From contig JAKQPS010000197.1 in assembly GCA_029564595.1 (NCBI GenBank), forward strand, positions 1 to 64,000: DNA of 64,000 nucleotides. The letters are read 5' to 3'. The position numbers and the translations under genes were made by a program. Shown here piece after piece: positions 36,701-44,893 of this stretch. Source of the stretch: a bacterium. GTDB lineage: Bacteria > UBP15 > UBA6099. The notes under the pieces were generated by a model that was not told where the DNA came from, did not search any database, and was given only the letters and a program-made list of their open reading frames with translations. The stretch's first letter is position 1, and each line of letters starts with the position of its first letter.

Positions 36701-36714
36701 TTCACGCGCGTGAA
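36701..36714. promoter_or_regulatory. perfect 14-bp palindrome beside the promoter
   Basis: TTCACGCGCGTGAA ends 4 bp upstream of the -35 hexamer. Its position and symmetry fit an operator for a dimeric regulator, probably an activator, as it lies upstream of the -35. Confidence 0.5.
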
Positions 36715-36782
36715 CTTGAAAAACCCGAAAAATGACGGGGTCAATAACCGTGTTGCAGTCGATGGAAAAGAGAGTCTGTTTT

Positions 36783-38516
36783 CTATTCTGTTTTTCTTGA
36801 CGGGGTTGCCGCGACGGCTTCTCGGCCGGCTCCGGGGGTTTCCGGCCTGACGGTTATTGAGATAGACGCGGACGACAGGTTTCCGGCGCGGTCTCTGATA
36901 GAGGCTTCGATTACGAGTTCAGCGCTGGAAGAAATCTGCCACAAGTCCTCGACGAGGAAGTTGCGTCCGCCCGCCCTAGCGCCGCCGGAAGCGGGAGCGG
37001 AAAGAGGAACCGTGCGCGTCACCGCGCCTGTGGCGGCGTTGATCGCTGACGCCGTTTCGTCTCCCGCGTTTATGACGACGACTTCGCTGTCCGCGTCGAA
37101 AATGGCCGACGGCAGGGAACCGGTCGATATGGTGGTCGCGGCGCCGGTGGACACGTTCACGGAGCGGACGTCGCCCTCGGCGCGGCGCGGGGCGAAAGCC
37201 TTGTTCGAGGCGGTCGCCAGCGCCAACCCGCGCGGCGACTGCGGGCCAATGTCTGCGGCGGCCAGTTCCGCTCCCGCCGCCCCGACTCTGAACAGCCTGT
37301 AAACAACGTTCCACGCGGTGTACACAACATCGCCGGCTGTTGTGGGCCAAGCCCTCAGATGTATCGGTGTCGCGCTGACAGGAATCGGTGAAAGCAGCGT
37401 CCCGGAGGCGGGGCTGTAAACGCCGATTTCGAGGCGGCTGTCATAGGCGATGTAAAGACGGCTGTTCGCGGGATTATAGGAAAGCGCGGTCGGCTCGTCT
37501 GGCAGAACTACTGTCCCCGCCGCCGCGCCGGTTGCGGCGTTGTATATCCTGAGCGTCGCCGAGCCTGACACTGCCGCAAAGATTAGGTTCCGTTCAGGAG
37601 CTGCCGCCGCCGCAGTCACCGCCCCCGGCGCGGATATCTTAACCGCTTCGGCGTCCGCCGCCGGAACCGCCCATATATAAGAACAGAGAGTATCCCAGAA
37701 AAGAACCGGGAAATCCGACCCCGTGACAGATGCCCGCAGGTTCGAACCGCCGCCGCATCTGTCGATTGTCCAAACGCGGTCAGGAATGTCGAAGCCGGTC
37801 GAATCAAATCGTGTAACGGACGTCCGGTACAGCGGGTTGTTGTTGCCCGCGTCCGTCCTTGATGTCGCCGCGTTTGCTACAGCATCCCGCCCGAACAAGT
37901 CCGTTATGCTTAATTCTCTTTCCATAAGCGTGAATTTCACTTCGAGGTCGGCGGGGTTAGCTCCTGAGCGGTCATCCGAATATGACACCGACACGACCGA
38001 AGGCGGCTGGGAGGTAAACCACGAGGAGCCGTTATCCGGGGCGGTTATCTGGATGGCAGGCGGGACTGTGTCGATGGTCAGGGGGACATGAGTATTCGTC
38101 GTTGCGGTGTCCGCGCCGCCGGAGCCGGAGCACGCGAGGTATATCACCCTCGCGCCGTCCGAGAGGCCGGACACGGAGCATGACTGCGAAGTTGTTCCGG
38201 AGCCGGAACAGTTGGAAGACATCGCCGAATACGCCGAATCCGTCAAAGCCCACCGGCATGAGGCGGATATATTGGTGTTGAAAGTCAAGTTGAAAGAGCC
38301 TGAGTTGTGGAAACCGTTTTTTGCCGGCGACCAGTTGCTCTGCGTTGGGGCTGAAGTCGGAGTGGGAACAGGCGCGACTCCGCCGCCGCCCCCTCCTCCG
38401 CCGCAGCCGGAAATGGCTGAAGCTGCAATGAACGCGGCAAACGCCAGCGCGGCAACTTTTGCCGGGTTCCTTTGCCGATGGTTTGCGCTTTTATGTTTTC
38501 GTTTGGAAAGTGTCAT
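36783..38516 (-). CDS. beta-propeller lipoprotein with Ig-like segments
   Basis: 577 residues from the ATG at 38516 (an ATG at 38582 gives a 60-residue leader that is too long). The signal peptide ends Ile-Ser-Gly-Cys followed by eight Gly and a Pro/Thr linker, so it is a tethered lipoprotein. Then come a Cys-containing segment with Thr-Ile-Asp-Thr-Val-Pro-Pro (Ig-like, as in Big/HYR repeats) and, from about 290, YVTN-type propeller repeats (Leu-Ser-Tyr-Asn-Pro-Ala-Asn-Ser-Arg-Leu). An Ig-like strand ends it. It is the last gene of the exported cluster and probably lies on the outer surface. Confidence 0.8.
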   Translation of the reverse strand: MTLSKRKHKSANHRQRNPAKVAALAFAAFIAASAISGCGGGGGGGGVAPVPTPTSAPTQSNWSPAKNGFHNSGSFNLTFNTNISASCRWALTDSAYSAMSSNCSGSGTTSQSCSVSGLSDGARVIYLACSGSGGADTATTNTHVPLTIDTVPPAIQITAPDNGSSWFTSQPPSVVSVSYSDDRSGANPADLEVKFTLMERELSITDLFGRDAVANAATSRTDAGNNNPLYRTSVTRFDSTGFDIPDRVWTIDRCGGGSNLRASVTGSDFPVLFWDTLCSYIWAVPAADAEAVKISAPGAVTAAAAAPERNLIFAAVSGSATLRIYNAATGAAAGTVVLPDEPTALSYNPANSRLYIAYDSRLEIGVYSPASGTLLSPIPVSATPIHLRAWPTTAGDVVYTAWNVVYRLFRVGAAGAELAAADIGPQSPRGLALATASNKAFAPRRAEGDVRSVNVSTGAATTISTGSLPSAIFDADSEVVVINAGDETASAINAATGAVTRTVPLSAPASGGARAGGRNFLVEDLWQISSSAELVIEASIRDRAGNLSSASISITVRPETPGAGREAVAATPSRKTE

Positions 38517-38585
38517 TTCCTCGTAGATGTCTTTTGCGGCGGTTCCGGGTTCAAGCCCGGATAACCGGTCGGGTGTCAACATGCA

Positions 38586-41500
38586 TCAGAAGCCCGGAGG
38601 CGGCGGCGCGACTGCCTGCTTCAAGGTTATTGAGAACGGGGTCGCGGAGACAGAGCCGCTGACGGCCCTGACTGTGGCAGTTCCGGGAATCGTGCCCGCC
38701 TCGAACCTGACCTCCGCCCTGCCGCCTTCCGTGAGAGCCGTCGTCTCTATCCAGCCGAGCGTCGTCGAGAACGTCACCGTCGTTCCGTCTTTGATAAGGT
38801 TGAACGCCGAGTCCCGGACTGTCGCATAGACGACTGTTTCATCCTCGTCGTCGGCGGTGAGAATCGCGCTGTCCGCTGAAATAACCACATACGCGGCGAC
38901 GCTGGTGTATCTGAGAAACGTGTTGGGGTCCTGAACTTTAACGAACCGCCAGCCCTCTTCCTCGCGGCTGAAAAAGAACACCGCGCTCTGCGCGTATCCG
39001 GTCGTAGAGCTGTTAGCGTCCCAGTTAAATGAGACCTGTCCGTTGTCCCCTGAAACAGTCGTCGCAGAAACCTGATATCTCAGATAGATAGAAGATTCAG
39101 CTATGAATTTGTTGTCAAGCGAGGCTTCTAGGGAACTGGAGTCCTCGACACCCTGATAGTCCGACGTGAAAGTGTCGGAAGTCAGCTCCATGAATCCTGA
39201 CGAATTTTTATCGATATAAGCTTGGATAAGCCTGCGGAAGATGTCGAGCAATTCCTCTTCTCTAGTGAGAGGGGAGTATTGGATTTCGAGCGACTGGAAA
39301 GCCTCGTCGGAGAGATTGCCTGCGGCGTCCACCGCGCGCGCTTGGGCAAGGTACGATTCCGAAGACGGGTTGAAGGCGAGGCTCCAAGAGGAAGTTCCCT
39401 CGGCCGGACGCCAAGAGGCCCCGTCGTCCAGCGAGACCTCGACGCGCGCCAGTGAACATGCTCCTGCTGTGGCCGCGCCCCGGATCGCTATCTTGCCGCT
39501 TTCGAGATCGTTTCTATAAATTTTGACAGGCTCGTACACGTCCGTCGCCGGGACTCGGCAGACTGACAGCAGCGAGGCCGACGGCGGCGCTATATCTTTT
39601 TCAAATGATATTTCAACTTCGAAAGGTTCGCTTTCCACCCCCGCCGAGTTCGCCGCTTTGACTGAAAGCCTTACCGGCTCATCAGTCGCCTGAGTGGCGT
39701 CCATGTTAAAGGATGCGGACCATGAGGATGTCCCCGTCACCGTCAGCGGCGTCCCGTTCCGAGTCGCGCTCACGCCGGTTATAGTCCCGCACGGCGTGGA
39801 GGCTTTTCCTGATATGGAATAAGAGCGGCTCGCGCAGTTGGTCAGCGTTATCTCGCGTGAGTCGCCGGAAGAAACCGTTGCGCCGTCGAACACGACGTCT
39901 GTGAGAGTCGGCGGAGCCAGCGGGTCCTGCTCTACCGTATATTCGAGATCGAAGTCGTAAGGCTCGCTTTCGTTGCCATTGGAGTCCTTTGCGGTTATGC
40001 GGAAAGACGCGGAGCCGCCTTGAGATGAAACCGAGTGAGACGCGCTCCAGTCCGAAGTTCCGGTCGCCCTTAACGGAGTTCCGTTCTGGGTGATGGACAC
40101 CGAGCTTACAGAGCCGCAGCGCGCCGTGGCTTTTCCGGCGATGGCGAACAGTTGCGAGTCGCAGCCAGAGATGGTCGCGTTAAGCGCCGCGCCTTGCTGC
40201 GCGGCCCTTCCGCCGTATGTCACATCTTTTATCGTCGGCGGGGTCGTCATGCTTTCGTGCAATTGCAGTTGCGATGTGAATGTAAATGTTGTTTTGTTGC
40301 CGAAGCTGTCCGTCGCCGAAATCTCCACCGTCTTAGGCTCGGCGTCCGCAAGGTTGAGGGTCACCTGCTGGGAGCCTGTCTGGCCTTCGGCTAGAGCGCT
40401 GAAAGTTTTCGTTTCCGTCCCCACTTTTACAGCCGAAGAAGCGACGTAACCGCATTCGGCGGAAACCTTCCAAGTTACAATTTTCTGAGCGGACGCCGAG
40501 CATTCGGCGCTTTCGATGGTCATCGCCGCGCCTTCCGACGCCGCCGCCCCGCCCGCCGCGACTTCGCTTATGACAGGAGGCGTCTCGCATTGCGTCACTT
40601 TGAACGCCGCCGTCGTTGTGCGCGTTATCACGATTGTCTCATAATACGCCGCTTCCGCCTGAGGCTCCGCCGAAAACACCAGCAGGCCCGTTTCATCCAC
40701 AATGCTCTTCTCGTCTTTGACTTCCTTGCAGGTCCCGTTGTCGCAGACGCCGCAGCATTCGTCGTCCGACGCGCATGACTGTCCGGGTTCGAGACACCGC
40801 AGAAACGCCACTGTAGAGTTGGAGGTTAAGCTGATTGTAATGTATTCTTCCGAATCGCTGGAAGAGCCTTCTATGACAGTGGCCTGCTGAGCCTGCGCCG
40901 CCGCTTCTCCGCCTGAAAATGAAGCCGAGCCGGAGGAGGATATCACGATGAGCGTATATCCGTCATCGGTCTCGATCGCTTCGACCGTCGTCAGCCCGGC
41001 TTTGATGGTCGCCTGAGCCACTTTTTTTTCTCTGCACGAATAAGCGTCGTTGGAGACGTCGAAGGCGGAGCGCATCTCTGCGGTTTCAGGCTCCGGCTGG
41101 TCTTGCTTGAAAAGAGCGCGGGTATTCTGCTGGATGGCGGAAGGATTCATGGGGGCCGACGCCGAGCGCACTGTCATCGCTCCGGAGAACACGTCCACGC
41201 ACGAGCTTTTGTCCGCCGGGTTCGCCTCGATGAAGAAAGCCCCTTCGCGGGTGTCCGCCGCCCCGCCGGGAGTTTCGATGATATAGCGTTCCAGCAACTC
41301 CGCCGGCTGAACGCTTATCCACAGACCGCCGGTTTCCACAGAAAGAACCCTGCTGGGTTTTCCGTCGGATTCCGCCATGACTTCGTAGGCGATGGACGCG
41401 AGCGGGGAGATTTTGACGAAGCCGCCCTCGTGGAAGTTAATCAGGACGGAGGATCTTTCGCCCGCGCGAACGCGGGTTCCGGGAGCCACTGCCGCGCCCG

Positions 41501-41663
41501 CGACGGCCTTTTCCCACAGCGCCATGCCGGGTTTGAGAAGCCGCGCCTCTCCGTTAACCGAGGCCAAAACCGGGTCCGGCAGTTGCTGGGCCGAAACCCC
41601 GGACGTGAGGAATATCACAGCCGCGCTCACAAAAACACACATGAAAAATCTGTTCTTCGTCAT
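38586..41663 (-). CDS. large FecR-domain protein with Ig-like, NTF2-like and Big_1 domains
   Basis: 1025 residues from the ATG at 41663 (signal peptide ending Val-Ser-Ala). Order: FecR domain (~30-170, Gly-Glu-Arg-Ser-Ser-Val-Leu-Ile), a segment with eight Cys near 290-314 that looks like a disulfide-rich knot (Cys-Ala-Ser-Asp-Asp-Glu-Cys-Cys), three related Ig-like repeats (~360-690, each with a Gly-Thr-Pro-Leu turn), another Ig-like domain, an NTF2-like domain (~795-905), and an invasin-type Big_1 domain with Thr-Val-Thr-Phe-Ser-Thr-Thr. This mosaic is typical of surface proteins. Function unknown. Confidence 0.82.
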   Translation of the reverse strand: MTKNRFFMCVFVSAAVIFLTSGVSAQQLPDPVLASVNGEARLLKPGMALWEKAVAGAAVAPGTRVRAGERSSVLINFHEGGFVKISPLASIAYEVMAESDGKPSRVLSVETGGLWISVQPAELLERYIIETPGGAADTREGAFFIEANPADKSSCVDVFSGAMTVRSASAPMNPSAIQQNTRALFKQDQPEPETAEMRSAFDVSNDAYSCREKKVAQATIKAGLTTVEAIETDDGYTLIVISSSGSASFSGGEAAAQAQQATVIEGSSSDSEEYITISLTSNSTVAFLRCLEPGQSCASDDECCGVCDNGTCKEVKDEKSIVDETGLLVFSAEPQAEAAYYETIVITRTTTAAFKVTQCETPPVISEVAAGGAAASEGAAMTIESAECSASAQKIVTWKVSAECGYVASSAVKVGTETKTFSALAEGQTGSQQVTLNLADAEPKTVEISATDSFGNKTTFTFTSQLQLHESMTTPPTIKDVTYGGRAAQQGAALNATISGCDSQLFAIAGKATARCGSVSSVSITQNGTPLRATGTSDWSASHSVSSQGGSASFRITAKDSNGNESEPYDFDLEYTVEQDPLAPPTLTDVVFDGATVSSGDSREITLTNCASRSYSISGKASTPCGTITGVSATRNGTPLTVTGTSSWSASFNMDATQATDEPVRLSVKAANSAGVESEPFEVEISFEKDIAPPSASLLSVCRVPATDVYEPVKIYRNDLESGKIAIRGAATAGACSLARVEVSLDDGASWRPAEGTSSWSLAFNPSSESYLAQARAVDAAGNLSDEAFQSLEIQYSPLTREEELLDIFRRLIQAYIDKNSSGFMELTSDTFTSDYQGVEDSSSLEASLDNKFIAESSIYLRYQVSATTVSGDNGQVSFNWDANSSTTGYAQSAVFFFSREEEGWRFVKVQDPNTFLRYTSVAAYVVISADSAILTADDEDETVVYATVRDSAFNLIKDGTTVTFSTTLGWIETTALTEGGRAEVRFEAGTIPGTATVRAVSGSVSATPFSITLKQAVAPPPPGF

Positions 41664-41835
41664 CTTCCGCCGCCTATGGAAAAGGGACACCCGCACAAAA
41701 CAACCGCGCAACTCGCGCCGCCCGGCCGCTCGGCCCGCGACATCGTCTCAAGTTTACGTTATCGCATCGAAATAAAACCGGGTTTGCGCGGGCGGCCCGA
41801 ACTCTTTCGAACCGCCCGCCGTCCCAGTAAAAACC

Positions 41836-42765
41836 TTACTTCTTAACCTTTATCGTCAACTGCGCGGACACAGTGACAGTCTCCGTCGACGTCGAGGTGA
41901 TCTCCAGAGAGAGAGCTCCGTTCGAGTCCGTCGTCGCGGATATCTCCGGCGACCCGTTGCTCACGAAAGTGGCTGAGCCGGAAAGATTGAGTTTCACGTT
42001 GACTTCCCCTCTGAACGGGGAGTTGTTTCTGAAGAGCTGAACGTTGACTGTGGCATTCTTGCCCGGCTCGACAACCTGCGGGGAAACAGAAATCTGCAGG
42101 TCGTATGTGGCCGCCGCGAACTCCTCTTCGGAGAACCCGGAGCGCCCGGCGTCATACTCGTTCGCCGGGATGGCCGACGGGGCCGACGGATCCTGATTCG
42201 GGGCTACCGTCGAGCGCTGACTTGCGCCGACCATAACCGCCTGATCGGGATTGGTCAAGCTGGAAACAGCGACCGCTCCCTCGAAAACGTCGAACGTGCT
42301 GTCCGAAGTCTGGGCCACTTCCGAGGAGAAGAACGTGCCGCGCACGCCTGCCACCGCGGTCGGGGTCTTTATGCTGAAATCGGACTGCTCGTTGAGCTTG
42401 TTCACCCGGCTCCATGTCTTGCCGGATCCCATGTCGATGTTGGTCTTGCTCGCGGCTCCGGTCTTGTCGAGCTTGTCCATCTTCATCGTCGCCAGCGGGC
42501 CGACCTTTACCATCGTGCCATCGTCCATGCGGATGATAGCCGTCGAGCCGGCGTCCGTTTTAAGCTCGTCGCCTTCTTTAAGCTCCATTCTCACAGCAGC
42601 CGGAGCCCAGTCTTTCTGCCCGGACTGTTTCACGCTCACTGTTCCCTTCACGTTCGCGATGGACGCCACTCTCTGTTTCTGCGCATACCCCGCCGTATAT
42701 GTCATCGCCAGAGCCGCCGTAAGAGCTATCGCCGCCGCCCATGCCAATACTGTCCTGATATTCAT
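41836..42765 (-). CDS. secreted FecR-domain protein
   Basis: 309 residues, signal peptide with cleavage near Gly-Tyr-Ala. The FecR domain (~30-170) shows Glu-Gly-Asp-Glu-Leu-Lys-Thr-Asp-Ala-Gly-Ser and Gly-Val-Arg-Gly-Thr-Phe-Phe. In stand-alone FecR proteins this domain is a periplasmic or surface beta-helix rather than an iron regulator. The C-terminus (~215-309) is a single Ig-like domain (Ser-Pro-Gln-Val-Val-Glu-Pro-Gly). AAGGAGG precedes the ATG. It is much smaller than the FecR protein downstream and shares only the FecR core. Confidence 0.85.
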   Translation of the reverse strand: MNIRTVLAWAAAIALTAALAMTYTAGYAQKQRVASIANVKGTVSVKQSGQKDWAPAAVRMELKEGDELKTDAGSTAIIRMDDGTMVKVGPLATMKMDKLDKTGAASKTNIDMGSGKTWSRVNKLNEQSDFSIKTPTAVAGVRGTFFSSEVAQTSDSTFDVFEGAVAVSSLTNPDQAVMVGASQRSTVAPNQDPSAPSAIPANEYDAGRSGFSEEEFAAATYDLQISVSPQVVEPGKNATVNVQLFRNNSPFRGEVNVKLNLSGSATFVSNGSPEISATTDSNGALSLEITSTSTETVTVSAQLTIKVKK

Positions 42766-42889
42766 GTTGTTGCCTCCTTTTCCCTGCCGAATTTTTGCGC
42801 GCTCATTGCGCGCCTTTCCCTTTCGATGCGATTTGTTCGGATGTCCCCTCCTCTCATTGTTTTCGCCCGGCTCTCCGGGCGCGTTCCGT

Positions 42890-44893
42890 CTATCTGAAAA
42901 AACTGTACGTCAGTTCGAAAGCCGTCGCGTCGTAGTCCCTGTAGTTGTGCCTCTGGCACTGAACCCTTACTTCCCAATCGTTTATGATGTCCACTTTGTG
43001 GAAGCCGAGCTTAAACGTGCTTCTCGCGTTGGCGGGCGTGTTGTAGTAGCGCCCTACGCCGGTCGTTAGTTCCACCCACGGAGCTATTTCATAGTTGAAG
43101 CTCAAGTCCGATTGTCTTGTCACCGACTGTCTGTCGAGATACCACCTCTCGCGCTGGGTCCGCGTTTCCGCGCTGAGCTTCTCGCTGATATTCGTCCTCA
43201 CGGACACCGAATGTTTCTGTCTGAACGACAGGTCGGTCGTCGTTTTCCTTTTTCTTCGCTCGAACGAGGCGTCCACTCTGCTTGTGCCCAGTTTGTCGAC
43301 TATCCTTATCTCGCGCGTGTCCTGTATCCGCATCTGGTCTCTAATGGTTTTCTCGAAGTTGCGCCTTACAGTCACGTTCATTCTGCTCCGGCTTTTCAGC
43401 GGACTGAACTTCAAGCTCGAAGGATAGATGTAGGTCTGTCTTCCGGCGTGGTTCCTGATTCTCACTCCGGCTCCGCCCACCGCGTTCGAGCCTATCCGCG
43501 TGTTGTACATCGTGGATGTTTCGTTGCGCCCCCGCGTGAAATAAGACGTTTCCGAATAGAAGTCCGACCCAGTCCTCTCGTGCGTCGTCTTCCAGCTTGA
43601 TTTCTTTGTGGTTCGGTCAAGTTCGATGGACCTCGCCGTTGACCCGCTCGACGAGACGCCTATGAAATCGTTGTCGCTGACGGCGAAGTCCGCGTTTATC
43701 TTCCAGTCCCGGTATTGCGTCGCGGCGTCTACGGCGACGGCGACGTTGTCCTGTTTCAGATAGCCGGGCCTAGCGCCTGTGTCGCGCACGCGGACTACGC
43801 CCGCTCCGAGCGCCACAGGCTGGAGCGCCTTCAACGCGCGCGGCGCGTCCACAGTCTTTTCCACCCTCGCCCCGGCCACGTATCTGGAATATTCGGACGA
43901 CCTCATCTTCTTCGACACTTTTCCTACGGCCCCCATCAGCGTGAACCGGTTGCCCACCCGTTTGTAGTCCAGCCCCTGTATCGGATAGCTCCTGAACATG
44001 TAGCGACCGAACTTCGGTTCAACGTCGTATGCCGATATTTTTATTTTGTTCTTTGAAAATCCCAGTTCGAGCCTTTTCAACTCGCCCTGTTTCAACGACG
44101 GGTCGGATGTCTGCGATGTCCTCATGACGCCCGTGAAGTCATATCCGTTTTTCATTAATCCGACGAACCGTATATTCAGGTTGTTGTATGCCTCTTCCTT
44201 GTCGTCGTGATAGCTCAGCGTCTTGTCTCCCGACACGTACGCCGAGAGGATGCGCGTCTGGTTTTCGTATGTGTATGCAAGGAACGGAACGGTGGTCTTG
44301 AATTCCTCCGCCGCCGGTTCAGGTTCGGGTTCAGGCTCCGAAACTTGAAGGAGGGCCGCCAGCCTTTCCGAAGGGGGCGTGGAGATAATAGTCACGTCGG
44401 CGGAGAGAACGCCCGAAGGCTCGTCCCAGTTGACGTTCAGTCCCAGCGCCTCGAAGAGCGTTTTTGCGGGCACGTAAACGATGCCGGAGTCCCGGAACGC
44501 CGCGGCGTCCGCGGCGACCCTTTTTCCGGCGTAAGTCGCGAACACCCCGCCGATTTCGAATGTGACGTCTCTTCCCATAGCGGTCAATGTCAAACACTCC
44601 CTGTCGCCGCAAGGCGACAGCGCGAGAGTCGCGCCGAGCGCGTCCAGAACGCTCTCGTCCAGCGGCGCGAAAAGAGTCAGGCTCCTCACAATAGGAGTCT
44701 CGTCCGTGGGCAGCGTCATGCCGTTGACGACAATCTTCGGCTCAGGCGCGGAAACCTGCGCCCGGGACTCCCCTGCCGCGAGCGCCGCCAGCGCTATCGC
44801 CGCCGCCAGCGCCGCCGCTTTGAGAATGGACCGTCTCTTCGCTCGTGGTTTTTTCGCGATGGCTTCTCTTATGGTTGTATTATTAAGCTGCAT
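42890..44893 (-). CDS. probable outer-membrane beta-barrel with Cu-amine-oxidase-N-like domain
   Basis: 667 residues from the ATG at 44893 (an ATG at 44926 is possible). After an Ala-rich signal, residues ~40-165 contain the copper-amine-oxidase N-terminal (stalk) repeat, ending in Val-Tyr-Val-Pro-Ala-Lys-Thr-Leu-Phe-Glu-Ala-Leu-Gly. A Pro-Glu linker (~178-188) leads to ~470 residues of alternating beta-strands rich in Arg, Lys, Tyr and Ser with Thr/Gly turns, closing with Leu-Thr-Tyr-Ser-Phe-Phe-Arg; an aromatic near the end is usual for outer-membrane barrels, although the last Arg is not. The start overlaps the upstream gene's end. Confidence 0.75.
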   Translation of the reverse strand: MQLNNTTIREAIAKKPRAKRRSILKAAALAAAIALAALAAGESRAQVSAPEPKIVVNGMTLPTDETPIVRSLTLFAPLDESVLDALGATLALSPCGDRECLTLTAMGRDVTFEIGGVFATYAGKRVAADAAAFRDSGIVYVPAKTLFEALGLNVNWDEPSGVLSADVTIISTPPSERLAALLQVSEPEPEPEPAAEEFKTTVPFLAYTYENQTRILSAYVSGDKTLSYHDDKEEAYNNLNIRFVGLMKNGYDFTGVMRTSQTSDPSLKQGELKRLELGFSKNKIKISAYDVEPKFGRYMFRSYPIQGLDYKRVGNRFTLMGAVGKVSKKMRSSEYSRYVAGARVEKTVDAPRALKALQPVALGAGVVRVRDTGARPGYLKQDNVAVAVDAATQYRDWKINADFAVSDNDFIGVSSSGSTARSIELDRTTKKSSWKTTHERTGSDFYSETSYFTRGRNETSTMYNTRIGSNAVGGAGVRIRNHAGRQTYIYPSSLKFSPLKSRSRMNVTVRRNFEKTIRDQMRIQDTREIRIVDKLGTSRVDASFERRKRKTTTDLSFRQKHSVSVRTNISEKLSAETRTQRERWYLDRQSVTRQSDLSFNYEIAPWVELTTGVGRYYNTPANARSTFKLGFHKVDIINDWEVRVQCQRHNYRDYDATAFELTYSFFR

